A DNA stretch of 64,000 nucleotides from Amycolatopsis rubida. GTDB lineage: Bacteria; Actinomycetota; Actinomycetes; Mycobacteriales; Pseudonocardiaceae. The position numbers were made by a program, and so were the translations under genes. The stretch is from the NCBI RefSeq assembly GCF_900115345.1, contig NZ_FOWC01000004.1:496001-560000 (forward strand), in the 5' to 3' direction. This document shows, one piece after another, positions 42,738 to 50,433 of the stretch; the first letter of the stretch is position 1, and each line of letters begins with the position of its first letter. The notes under the pieces were generated by a model, which saw only the letters and a list, made by a program, of their open reading frames with translations, made no database searches and was not told where the DNA came from.

Positions 42738-42786
42738 CGGCGACCCCTTTCCCCTTACAGGATAAAGGACCGCCGGGGCCGCTGGC

Positions 42787-42981
42787 TCAGCCGTCCACCT
42801 CGATCGCGAGCGCGGGGCAGAGCTGCGCCGCCTCTTTCGCCTGCGCGTGCAGCTCCGCGGGCGGGTTTTCCCGCAGCAGCACCACGATCCCGTCCTCGTC
42901 GCGCTGGTCGAACACCTCGGGCGCGACGAGCACGCATTGCCCGGCGCCGACGCAGCGGGACTGGTCGATGACCACCTTCAT
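42787..42981 (-). CDS. [3Fe-4S] ferredoxin
   Basis: A 64-residue small electron carrier. MKVVIDQSRCVGAGQCVLVA supplies Cys10 and Cys16, with Ala where a [4Fe-4S] ferredoxin has Cys, and CPALAIEV supplies the last Cys (55). This C-x5-C...C-P pattern is that of P450-partner [3Fe-4S] ferredoxins. AAAGGAG precedes the ATG. It starts 13 bases after the P450 stop on the same strand and should deliver electrons to it. The ferredoxin reductase is not in the window. Confidence 0.93.
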   Translation of the reverse strand: MKVVIDQSRCVGAGQCVLVAPEVFDQRDEDGIVVLLRENPPAELHAQAKEAAQLCPALAIEVDG

Positions 42982-42994
42982 CCCACGACTCCTT

Positions 42995-44203
42995 TCACCA
43001 GGTCACGGGGAGTTCGTGCACCCCGTAGACGACCATGTCGTGCTTGAACTTCAGCTCCTCCAGCGGCTTCGCCAGCCGCAGCGTCGGGATCCGCCGGTAG
43101 AGCGTCCGGTAGACCACCTGCAGTTCGACCCGCGCGAGCGGCTGGCCGAGGCACTGGTGCACGCCGTAGCCGAACGCGACGTGGTGGCGTGCCTTGCGGG
43201 TGACGTCGAGCTTGTCCGGCGCGGGGAACTGCGTCTCGTCGCGGTTGGCGATATCGGTGGCCGCGACCAGACCCTCGCCCTTGCGGACGGTCTGCCCGCC
43301 GACTTCCAGGTCTTCGAGCGCGACGCGGCGGCGTCCGGAGTGGACGATCGTCAGGTAGCGCAGCAGCTCCTCGACCGCGTTGGCCAGCAAGGCGTCGTCA
43401 CCGTCGCGGACTGCGGCGAGCTGGTCCGGGTTCTCCAGCAGCGCGACCGTGCCGAGCGCGATCATGTTCGCCGTGGTCTCGTGACCCGCCACGAGCAGCA
43501 GCTGCCCCATCGTGGCCGCTTCCTCGACGGTCATCGCGCCGGTGGCGACCTGGCCGGTCGCGAGACGGCTGAACACGTCATCGGCCGGGTCGTCGATCTT
43601 CTTCTCGACCAGCCGCGCGAGATAGTCGAGCAGTTCCTCCGCCGCGGCGAGCGACTCTTCGGCGGTCGCCTCCCGCGAGACCAGGATTTTGCTGCAGCGG
43701 TGAAAGAAATCGCGATCGTCGTAGGGCACGCCGAGCAGCTCGCAGATGACCAGCGAAGGCACCGGCAGCGCGAACGCCTGCACGAGGTCGGCGGGTTTCG
43801 GACCGGCCAGCAGCTCGTCGAGCAGCTCGTCGACGATCTGCTGAATCCGCGGCCGCATCCGCTGAACCTTCTTCACCATGAAATCGCCGGTAAGCAGCCG
43901 TCGCTGGGCGGCGTGCTCCGGATCGTCCATGCCGATGAACGATTTGAACCGGCTGCGCCGCGCCTTGAGCCCTGGCGTCTGCGACGGATAGCCGGCGCGG
44001 TCGGGATCGGCGCTCACCCGCGGGTCGGTGAGCATCGCTCGGACGTCTTCGTAGCGGGTGAACAGCCACGGTTCGCTGCCGTCCCAGATCCGCACGCGCG
44101 ACACCGGCTCGTCGCGCAGCTTGCGGTCGAGTTCGGGCGGCGGGTCGAACGGGCAGCGCCCGCGCGACATCGGGAACTGCTCTACGGGCCGGGCATCGGC
44201 CAT
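42995..44203 (-). CDS. Cytochrome P450 (CYP105-like)
   Basis: A 402-residue soluble heme monooxygenase. I-helix LLVAGHETTANMIALG, ExxR in VEELLRYLT, the Arg of HSGRRRVALEDLEVGG, and heme loop HVAFGYGVHQCLGQPLAR with the ligand Cys near residue 350. Similarity in these motifs is to the CYP105 group of actinomycetes, which hydroxylate xenobiotics and natural products. GGAGG is five bases before the ATG at 44203, and a GTG one codon earlier is less well placed. Ferredoxin follows directly. Nested inverted repeats upstream imply repression by one of the flanking TetRs. Confidence 0.94.
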   Translation of the reverse strand: MADARPVEQFPMSRGRCPFDPPPELDRKLRDEPVSRVRIWDGSEPWLFTRYEDVRAMLTDPRVSADPDRAGYPSQTPGLKARRSRFKSFIGMDDPEHAAQRRLLTGDFMVKKVQRMRPRIQQIVDELLDELLAGPKPADLVQAFALPVPSLVICELLGVPYDDRDFFHRCSKILVSREATAEESLAAAEELLDYLARLVEKKIDDPADDVFSRLATGQVATGAMTVEEAATMGQLLLVAGHETTANMIALGTVALLENPDQLAAVRDGDDALLANAVEELLRYLTIVHSGRRRVALEDLEVGGQTVRKGEGLVAATDIANRDETQFPAPDKLDVTRKARHHVAFGYGVHQCLGQPLARVELQVVYRTLYRRIPTLRLAKPLEELKFKHDMVVYGVHELPVTW

Positions 44204-44221
44204 CACAGCCTCCTGAAGAAG

Positions 44222-44274
44222 TCACCAAACGATTGTTCGGATACTTACCGAACACATGTTAGGCGATTTGGTGA
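44222..44274. promoter_or_regulatory. Nested inverted repeats upstream of the P450 gene
   Basis: Inner dyad GTTCGG-atactta-CCGAAC (44235-44253) lies inside outer arms TCACCAAA (44222-44229) and TTTGGTGA (44267-44274). The P450 start is 19 bases from the outer arm. Binding by the TetR ending at 44355 is the simplest reading. Confidence 0.65.
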
Positions 44275-44354
44275 ACGATTGCCCAGACCCGGGTCCAAAG
44301 ATCACCGGGATGGCCGTGGACAAGAGGCTGAAAGCGGGCGAAACCGCCCGTGAC

Positions 44355-44972
44355 TCAAGCGAAAATGAGGGCCAGCAGCTCGTCGGCGAAGTTCACCACG
44401 GCGTCCTCGCCCGGCCGCCTTCCAGCCGAATGGAACAGCGCTACCCGGCCGTGCGCGCCCACGAACGCGATCACCCCGGCGCGTTCGGCGGGCACCCGGA
44501 GCGCGGTGCCGGACTCCGCGCAGCGGGCGAACGCCGCGCCGATCAGGTCGACGAGATCGATCGTCGGACCGTGCGGCCGGACATCCGGCGAGGTGCGTCT
44601 CGCCCCGTTGGCGGTCATCAGCCGGTAATGGCCGGGGTTGTCCATCGCGAACCGGCAGTACGCGTGCAGCAGCGCACGCAGCCTGCCCACCGCATCATCG
44701 GCGGGAACCCGGGATTCGGCGGCTTCCATCGCGAGCCGCAACCGGCCGAACTCGTGCTCGGCGAGCCCGGTGACGAGCGCGGCGCGGTCGCTGAAGTGCT
44801 GGTAGATGCTGGCCGGGGCGATGCCGACGGCGCGGGCGACCCCGCGGATGGTGAGCGCGTCCTCGCCGTCGAGTTCCGACAGGAGCCTGCTGGCCGCGGC
44901 GAGGATCTCCCCGCGCAGCCGCTCGCCCTCGCCCCAGCGGTTGCGCGTGCGGGCCTGGACTTCTTCGGACAC
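44355..44972 (-). CDS. TetR-family regulator (probable P450 repressor)
   Basis: A 205-residue regulator. Helix-turn-helix: LRGEILAAASRLLSELDGED, LTIRGVARAVGIAPASIYQHFSDR (about residues 19-63). The C-terminal region (LLHAYCRFAMDNPGHYRLMTANG, IGAAFARCAESGTAL) matches the WHG-type TetR tail. The GTG at 44972 (VSEEVQARTRNRWGEGERLR) was chosen because the conserved domain starts there. It is directly upstream of the P450 on the same strand and separated from it by the nested dyads. Confidence 0.9.
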   Translation of the reverse strand: MSEEVQARTRNRWGEGERLRGEILAAASRLLSELDGEDALTIRGVARAVGIAPASIYQHFSDRAALVTGLAEHEFGRLRLAMEAAESRVPADDAVGRLRALLHAYCRFAMDNPGHYRLMTANGARRTSPDVRPHGPTIDLVDLIGAAFARCAESGTALRVPAERAGVIAFVGAHGRVALFHSAGRRPGEDAVVNFADELLALIFA

Positions 44973-45097
44973 TTGCCCATTGTTACCGCTCGCGGTGGGC
45001 CGCACCGCTCCGGCCCGCCGCGGATGTCGATCGTTTCGTAGCCCGTCAGCCATCCGAGGTTCACCAACTGGGCGAGGGCGGCCGATAGCGTTCGCCG

Positions 45098-45700
45098 GTG
45101 GACGATCAGGGGTGGCTGGACGACTTCCAGCGGCGGATTGACGAGATGCAGGCGAAAAGCGCTGCCCTGCAAGAGACATTGAGCACCGCGGAGGGCCGCG
45201 CCAAGTCCGGCGACGGGCTGGTGTCGGTTTCGGTCGCCCCGAACGGCGCGCTCAAGAACCTCGAGATCGACGACCGCGCCCTGCGGCACGGCGGCGCCCG
45301 GCTGACCGCGTCGATCATGGACGCCTACGGGAAGGCGCAGCGCCAGGTGTCGCGCGACGTCATCGACGCGTTCGAGCCGATCGCAGGCGACAGCGAGATG
45401 ATGAACGTGGTCAAGTCGTATCTGCCGGAGCCCGAGGAAGAACCGGAGCCGCCGCGGTCCGAACCGCCCGCCCGGCACTCGGGACCTCCGCCGGGCAGCA
45501 CCACTCCGCCGGGCAGCGCGGCCTACGGACGTCCGATGCCGCCGCCGGGCGGCGCGACGCACAGCCGTCCGCCGATGCCGCCTCCCGGCACCACCCCGCC
45601 GCCTCCGCCCCCGGCGGCTCCCGAACCGCCCCGGCCGACGTCCGGCCCGCACCGCAGGCGCGCCGCGGGCGAGGACGACGACGAGATGCAGCCCTGGTGA
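45098..45700 (+). CDS. YbaB/EbfC-family protein with proline-rich tail
   Basis: A 200-residue protein. Residues 1-105 match the YbaB/EbfC nucleoid-associated fold: a coiled helix (WLDDFQRRIDEMQAKSAALQETL), a three-stranded sheet (VSVSVAPNGALKNLEIDDRAL) and a long helix (LTASIMDAYGKAQRQVSRDV). Residues 115-200 are Pro/Gly/acidic low complexity (PPPGSTTPPG, PPPPPPAAPEPP). The recR/dnaX context of housekeeping YbaB is absent. Such tailed paralogues in actinobacteria often sit near WXG/ESX-type genes. DNA binding is inferred only from the family. Confidence 0.8.
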   Translation: MDDQGWLDDFQRRIDEMQAKSAALQETLSTAEGRAKSGDGLVSVSVAPNGALKNLEIDDRALRHGGARLTASIMDAYGKAQRQVSRDVIDAFEPIAGDSEMMNVVKSYLPEPEEEPEPPRSEPPARHSGPPPGSTTPPGSAAYGRPMPPPGGATHSRPPMPPPGTTPPPPPPAAPEPPRPTSGPHRRRAAGEDDDEMQPW

Positions 45701-45858
45701 CCTCACTCACGAGCCAGTTGTCAACCCGCCACTAGTGCTGGGAAATCACCAGTTGCCAGACCGTACGAATGGGGGGTCACATACCGGAACCTTCTGCCTA
45801 CTTTGGGTTGAGCGCGCGCAAACCCGGCAAACTCCCCCATCCCCCCAGGAGCTTTCTT

Positions 45859-46419
45859 ATGTCCAGGAAGTTCGTGCTGTCCGGCGCGGTCGCACTAGCT
45901 CTGGCCGCCGCCCCGCTCTCGGGTGCCGTAGCGGTCGCCGCTCCGGCTCAGTCCGCCGCCGCGACCACCACGGTCTACTACTCGACGTCAGGCGCACCGT
46001 CGTTCCGGGCCGCGATCAACGCGGGCGCGGCGAACTGGAACCGTGCGGTGACCAACGTGAAGCTGGTCGAGCGTTCGTCCGGGGCCACGCTGCGCTACAC
46101 CGAGGGCAATGACCCGCGCGGCTCGTACGCGCAGACCGACGGGCACGGCCACGGCACCATCTTCATCGACTACTCCCAGGCCCAGCAGTACGACAACACG
46201 CGGATCACCGCGCACGAGACCGGTCACGCGCTCGGCCTGCCGGACCACTACTCGGGCCCGTGCTCCGAACTGATGTCGGGCGGCGGCCCCGGCCCGTCCT
46301 GCCGCAACGCCAACCCGAACTCCCAGGAAGCCTCTCGCGTGCAGCGGCTGTGGGCCAACGGGCTCAGCGCGGTCTCCGGACCGCAGCAGCGGATTTACGA
46401 CCACTCGCCGGTCGGCTGA
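45859..46419 (+). CDS. Secreted snapalysin-type metalloprotease
   Basis: A 186-residue secreted zinc protease. The signal peptide is MSRKFVLSGAVALALAAAPL followed by SGAVAVAAPAQSAA (cleavage about residue 33). The catalytic motif HETGHALGLPD is the M7 (snapalysin) form, HExxHxxGxxD with Asp as third zinc ligand. The Met-turn is ELMSGGGPGPSC, and Cys residues either side of it can form the family disulfide. There is almost no propeptide. AGGAG is nine to ten bases before the ATG at 45859. Classical snapalysin is paired with a divergent LysR, which is absent here. Confidence 0.94.
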   Translation: MSRKFVLSGAVALALAAAPLSGAVAVAAPAQSAAATTTVYYSTSGAPSFRAAINAGAANWNRAVTNVKLVERSSGATLRYTEGNDPRGSYAQTDGHGHGTIFIDYSQAQQYDNTRITAHETGHALGLPDHYSGPCSELMSGGGPGPSCRNANPNSQEASRVQRLWANGLSAVSGPQQRIYDHSPVG

Positions 46420-46600
46420 CACACAGCTGAGCGAGCGGCGGCCGGGTGCGTCCCGGCCGCCGCTTCGCTGTCGAGGGGTTCGCTGTCAGACAGCGCCGTT
46501 CAGGCCCCGGCCGAGGTCGGAATCCTCCTCATTCCGCCGAGACAGAGCATCCCCGGACACCGCCGGTGGTTGGCTTGCCTTCAGCCGAGGGGAGGCATTC

Positions 46601-47190
46601 ATGGCGGAACTCGTACTGGTTCACGGCGCTTGGAGCGACGGCTCGGCGTGGCCGGAGGTGATCCCCGCGCTGCACCGGCACGGACACCGGGTCCGTTCGG
46701 CACACCTGCCGATGACCTCGCTCGCGGACGACATCGCCGAGGTTCGCCGGGAAATCGCGACCTTCGGCGGTCCGGTCGTTCTGGCTGGCCATTCCTATGG
46801 CGGCGCGGTGATTTCCGGTGCGGCGAAGGATAATCCGCAGGTCAACGCCCTTGCTTACTTCGCGGCGTACGTTCCGGACGAAGGCGAGAACGTGCCTTCG
46901 CAGAACGGCAAGTTCCCGGGCTGGCCCTCGAACGGGCCGCCGCGCTGGCCGCGGTGCAACGACGCGCTCGCGCCGGCTGCTTCGCCGCACCCGCGGGTCC
47001 TGGTGCCTGGCGCGACCTGCCGACGGCTTACGCAATGTCCACAGAGGACCGGGTCCTCCACCCGGACCTGCAGCGCTGGCTCGCCGAACGGGCTGGGGCG
47101 GATTGTGTCGAGCTGACGGCCAGCCACTATTCGCTGCTCTCTCAGCCGGAGGCGGTGGCCACGGTGATCGACAAGGTGGCAGCCCAGTAG
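46601..47190 (+). pseudogene. Alpha/beta hydrolase, frameshifted and internally deleted
   Basis: The N-terminal part, MAELVLVHGAWSDGSAWPEV to VVLAGHSYGGAVISGAAK and LAYFAAYVPDEGENV, is a normal salicylate-esterase-like hydrolase with nucleophile Ser in GHSYGG. After about 46915 the frame changes: the C-terminal half (AGCFAAPAGPGAWRDLPTAYA, split, then HPDLQRWLAERAGADCVELTASHYSLLSQPEAV to 47190) continues in another frame. Comparison with the usual length (about 230 residues) indicates that some 30 cap residues are missing as well, so this looks like genuine decay rather than a single sequencing slip. Confidence 0.7.
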
Positions 47191-47193
47191 CGG

Positions 47194-47523
47194 TTACTCC
47201 CCCGCCGCGGCCGCGAGCACCGCGAAATCGGCTGCCCGCATCGGTCGCGCGTGCGCGGGGCGCGGAGTACTCGGCTCCCTGATCACGGTGACCGGCACTG
47301 TGGTCAGGCCGAGCCGCAGCGCGACGGCGATCCGGTGATTGCCGTCGAGCGTGCCGAAGTCCTCGCAGAACCCGAGCCGCAACGACGTCCGGATTCCGTG
47401 CCGCGCGATGTCCTCGGCGAGGGCGTCGAGGTGGCGCGGAGTGTCCACCAGAGCGGAGCCCACCGTTTCCCGGTCCACCGCCCGGTACCGGACCACAAGC
47501 GGGACAGGCAGTTCAACCGGCAT
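47194..47523 (-). CDS. ParB/sulfiredoxin-like nuclease-fold protein
   Basis: A 109-residue protein. The core HLDALAEDIARHGIRTSLRL then FGTLDGNHRIAVALRLGLTTVPVTV matches the ParB-N/Srx fold, where DGNHRIAVA is the nucleotide-binding box. It has no DNA-binding helix-turn-helix domain, so it is not a partition protein. Stand-alone domains of this type occur in phage, plasmid and toxin contexts, with NTPase or nuclease activity in some. It ends four bases from the decayed hydrolase. The ATG at 47523 is the only sensible start. Confidence 0.65.
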   Translation of the reverse strand: MPVELPVPLVVRYRAVDRETVGSALVDTPRHLDALAEDIARHGIRTSLRLGFCEDFGTLDGNHRIAVALRLGLTTVPVTVIREPSTPRPAHARPMRAADFAVLAAAAGE

Positions 47524-47684
47524 CCGCCCATCCTGGCACGACGGAAATTCAATTGCCCAGTCCCGGCCGGAAAGCCGAGTATCCCGGCCATGACCACCGA
47601 ACCCGCCCGTTGTGCCCCGTCCCGCTGTCTCGCCGCACGCGGCAAGCAGCAGACGGCGCAGGAAGGGACCGGTCAGGCCGTGCG

Positions 47685-48155
47685 ATGAGCGTCGCGCTGG
47701 TCGCGGGGCTCATCGCCGGGTACGGGATCGCCATGCCGTCGGTGCGATCGGCGTCTACCTGGTCGAACTCACCGCTCGCACGTCGTGGCGGCCGCGGCGT
47801 TGGGCGTGGCCACCGCGGACGGCGGCTACGCCTTTCTCGCCACCATGGCCCCAGTCACCACGCCTCTGCGCCTCACCTCCGCCGTCGCGCTGTTCCTGCT
47901 CGCCGCGTGGACCGCAGTCCGGGCGGTCCGGCGTTATCGACCCCCGGAAACACCTTTGCTGGCACCAGAACCGCACCCGCTGCGGGCGTACGCGACGCCT
48001 GCTCAGTCCGTCCACCATCATCTGCTTCACCGCACTCGTCCTCGGCCACCGACACCGTATTCGCGGCCGCCGCGTTCGCCGCTTCGGCCAGCTGGCAATT
48101 GTTGCTGGCCATCGGCGGAGCGTTGCTCGGACGCGGCGGTGCGACTCCGCTAGGA
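47685..48155 (+). pseudogene. LysE-type exporter, multiply frameshifted
   Basis: Remnant of an amino-acid exporter of the LysE/RhtB family. Consecutive fragments in three frames are MSVALVAGLIAGYGIAMP, GVYLVELTARTSW, AAALGVATADGGYAFLATMA with LRLTSAVALFLLAAWTAVRAV, IICFTALVLGH, and VFAAAAFAASASWQLLLAIG with GALLGR. Together they cover most of a six-helix protein. At least four frame changes are required. A 32-codon ORF at 47590-47688 overlaps the first ATG (ATGA) and may be the end of a lost upstream partner. The 3' end abuts the LacI gene stop. Confidence 0.75.
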
Positions 48156-49154
48156 AAAGACCGTGCTTTCCCTTACCTCCAGGGAAAACGGCGGCTGCAC
48201 CGAGCGCGGCGCAGCACTCTCGGTACCGGCGAGGCGGCTGTGGATCAGGTCGATCGCGGCCTCGGCGATAGCCGCCTTGTCCGGCGAGATCGTGGTGAGC
48301 GCGGGGAGGCTGAACGCGCTCTCCTCGGTGTTGTCGAAGCCGACGATCGCGATGTCCTCGGGCACCCGAAGCCCGTGTTCGGCCGCCGAACGCAAGGCGC
48401 CGACGGCCAGCAGGTCGTTGAAGCAGAACACCGCGTCCGGCGGTTCTTCCTGTGCCAGCAAGCGTTTCATCGCGGCCGCTCCCTCGGCGCGGTGATACTT
48501 CGCGACCGGTTCCACCAAGGAGTCCGCCGACGGCAAACCAGCGTCCGCCAACGCGGCCCGGTAGCCGGCGAGCCGCAGCGACGACGTCCCGCGCTTGGGA
48601 TTCGCGCCGATCGCCGCGATCCGCCGACGGCCGAGGGACACCAGATGCGACACCGCGACGTGTGCGGCCCGCACGTTGTCGATCGCCACCCGGTCCAGCG
48701 CGACGTCCACCGCGTGCTCGCCCAGCAGCACCAGCGGGATTTTCCCTTCCGCGTCAGGGAAATCGTCCGCTTCGAGCGCTTCGGGATGCACCAGGGCGCC
48801 GTCGACCAGATGCGGGCCCAGTGAGTCCACTGTGGCCCGTTCCCGGTCGCGAGTCCCTTGCGTCTGCTCGATCAGCACGCTCCACCCGCGGCGCTGCGCG
48901 GCGGTGATCACCAGCCCGGCCATTTCGCCGAAGTACGGAATGCTCAGCTCCGGCACCATCAACGCCAGGAACCCGGTCCGCCCGCGGCGCAGGTTGCGCG
49001 CGCCGACGTTCGGCCGGTACCCGGTCGCGGCCAGTGCCTCTTCGACGCGCCGCCGGTTCTCGGGCTTCACGAACGCGTAGCCGTTCACCACGTTCGACAC
49101 GGTTTTCACCGAAACGCCCGCCAGCGTCGCGACGTCCTTCAGGGTCACGGCCAC
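48150..49154 (-). CDS. LacI-family sugar-responsive repressor
   Basis: A 334-residue repressor. The N-terminal helix-turn-helix and hinge helix is LKDVATLAGVSVKTVSNVVN then RRVEEALAATGYRPN (residues about 4-52), followed by a periplasmic-binding-protein-like ligand domain (IAIVGFDNTEESAFSLPALTTI). It is divergent from the sugar ABC importer, with a strong dyad in between, so it should repress the importer and the GH2 gene until the imported sugar binds. The GTG at 49154 starts the conserved domain. Confidence 0.94.
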   Translation of the reverse strand: MAVTLKDVATLAGVSVKTVSNVVNGYAFVKPENRRRVEEALAATGYRPNVGARNLRRGRTGFLALMVPELSIPYFGEMAGLVITAAQRRGWSVLIEQTQGTRDRERATVDSLGPHLVDGALVHPEALEADDFPDAEGKIPLVLLGEHAVDVALDRVAIDNVRAAHVAVSHLVSLGRRRIAAIGANPKRGTSSLRLAGYRAALADAGLPSADSLVEPVAKYHRAEGAAAMKRLLAQEEPPDAVFCFNDLLAVGALRSAAEHGLRVPEDIAIVGFDNTEESAFSLPALTTISPDKAAIAEAAIDLIHSRLAGTESAAPRSVQPPFSLEVRESTVFS

Positions 49155-49251
49155 GCCGACTCCTCATCTCGTCCGCCCAGAGCCCATCACGAGCCCGCGA
49201 GGCTCTCGGCACCAGCCCCGACGACCACGTAGTGTAGCGACGTTTTGCCTG

Positions 49252-49278
49252 TTTACAACGTTGTTCCAACGATGTAAA
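49252..49278. promoter_or_regulatory. LacI operator of the sugar-uptake locus
   Basis: TTTACA (49252-49257) and TGTAAA (49273-49278) flank CGTTG-ttc-CAACG (49259-49271). Both dyads share the centre 49265. It lies between the divergent repressor (start 49154) and importer (start 49357) genes, in one of the most AT-rich stretches of the window. Confidence 0.75.
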
Positions 49279-49356
49279 AATAGCCGGAGCTCGGCGGGTG
49301 ACGGTCGTCACGCCGCCGAGCGGGTTGCCCCAGTCGTCGGCTGCGAGGAGTCCGCC

Positions 49357-50433
49357 GTGTCCCCGTCCGTCCCTGCCCGCTTCGCTCTGGTCGCCGGCAC
49401 CGCCACCGCACTCGTGCTCGCCGGGTGCACCAGCCGCGAGGAAACCCCGGCCGCGCAAAGCAATGGCTCCGGCCCGGCCGCCTCGGCCGCGTCCGCCGCG
49501 CCGACCGCCGACGGCTGCACCATCGACAAGACCGGGTACCCGAAACTCGATCCGAAGACCGCGATCGTCGGCTTCTCCCAGTCGGAGAAGGAGGCGAACC
49601 CGTTCCGGATCGCCGAGACGCAGTCCATCCGCACCGAGGCGGGCAAGCTCGGCATTCCGGCCGACCACCTGCTCACCACGAACGCGCAGAGTGACCTCAA
49701 CAAGCAGATCTCGGACATCAAATCGCTGCTGGACCGGGGCGCGCAGCTGCTCATCGTGGCCCCGCTGAACTCCGACGGCCTGCAGCCCGCGCTCGACGCG
49801 GCGAAGGCGAAGAAGGTCCCGGTCGTCACCATCGACCGGCAGGTGACGTCGAAACCGTGCACCGACTACCTCACCTTCATCGGGTCCAACTTCATCGAAC
49901 AGGGCCACCGCGCGGCCGCCGCGCTGGCGAAGTCCACCGGCGGCAGCGGCAAGGTCGCGATCCTGCTCGGCTCCTCGGGCAACAACGTGACCACCGACCG
50001 CACCAAGGGGTTCAAGGACGAACTGGCGAAGACGCCCGGGCTCACCGTGGTCGCCGAGCAGACCGGCGAGTTCGACCGGTCCAAGGGCCAGTCGGTGATG
50101 GAGCAGCTGATCCAGAGCCATCCGGACCTCACCGCGGTGTACGCGGAGAACGACGAGATGGGCATCGGCGCGGTCAACGCGCTCAAGACCGCGGGCAAGA
50201 ACCCCGGCAAGGACGTGAAGGTCGTGTCCGTCGACGGCACCCGCAACGCGGTGCAGCTGATCGCCGACGGCAGCTACAACGCGGTCATCGAGTCCAACCC
50301 GCGGTTCGGGCAGCTGGCGCTCCAGACGCTGCAGCAGTTCGAGGACGGCAAACCGATCCCGCCGAGCATCGTCATCACCGACGACTCCTACGACGAATCG
50401 AACGCGGCCCAGAAGGTCGGGAACGCGTACTGA
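49357..50433 (+). CDS. Sugar-binding lipoprotein of ABC importer (YtfQ-like)
   Basis: A 358-residue extracytoplasmic binding protein. Lipobox VLAGC lipidates Cys near residue 24. The mature domain matches E. coli YtfQ, the galactofuranose-binding protein, as I recall its sequence. Shared features are AIVGFSQSEKEANPFRIAET at the first strand, EFDRSKGQSVMEQLIQ, YAENDEMGIGAVNALKTAGK and PGKDVKVVSVDG. The family alternatives are ribose or xylose binders (RbsB/XylF). GAGGAG precedes the GTG at 49357. The stop overlaps the ATPase ATG (TGATG). Confidence 0.9.
   Translation: MSPSVPARFALVAGTATALVLAGCTSREETPAAQSNGSGPAASAASAAPTADGCTIDKTGYPKLDPKTAIVGFSQSEKEANPFRIAETQSIRTEAGKLGIPADHLLTTNAQSDLNKQISDIKSLLDRGAQLLIVAPLNSDGLQPALDAAKAKKVPVVTIDRQVTSKPCTDYLTFIGSNFIEQGHRAAAALAKSTGGSGKVAILLGSSGNNVTTDRTKGFKDELAKTPGLTVVAEQTGEFDRSKGQSVMEQLIQSHPDLTAVYAENDEMGIGAVNALKTAGKNPGKDVKVVSVDGTRNAVQLIADGSYNAVIESNPRFGQLALQTLQQFEDGKPIPPSIVITDDSYDESNAAQKVGNAY

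Noticed and set aside
45701..45858. Possible riboswitch upstream of the snapalysin gene
   Set aside because: The leader is long enough and secreted-protein genes often have one, but no known aptamer core could be matched with confidence.
47590..47688. A 32-codon gene overlapping the LysE remnant
   Set aside because: The ATGA overlap is suggestive, but no Shine-Dalgarno or recognisable content was found. It is mentioned only with the pseudogene.
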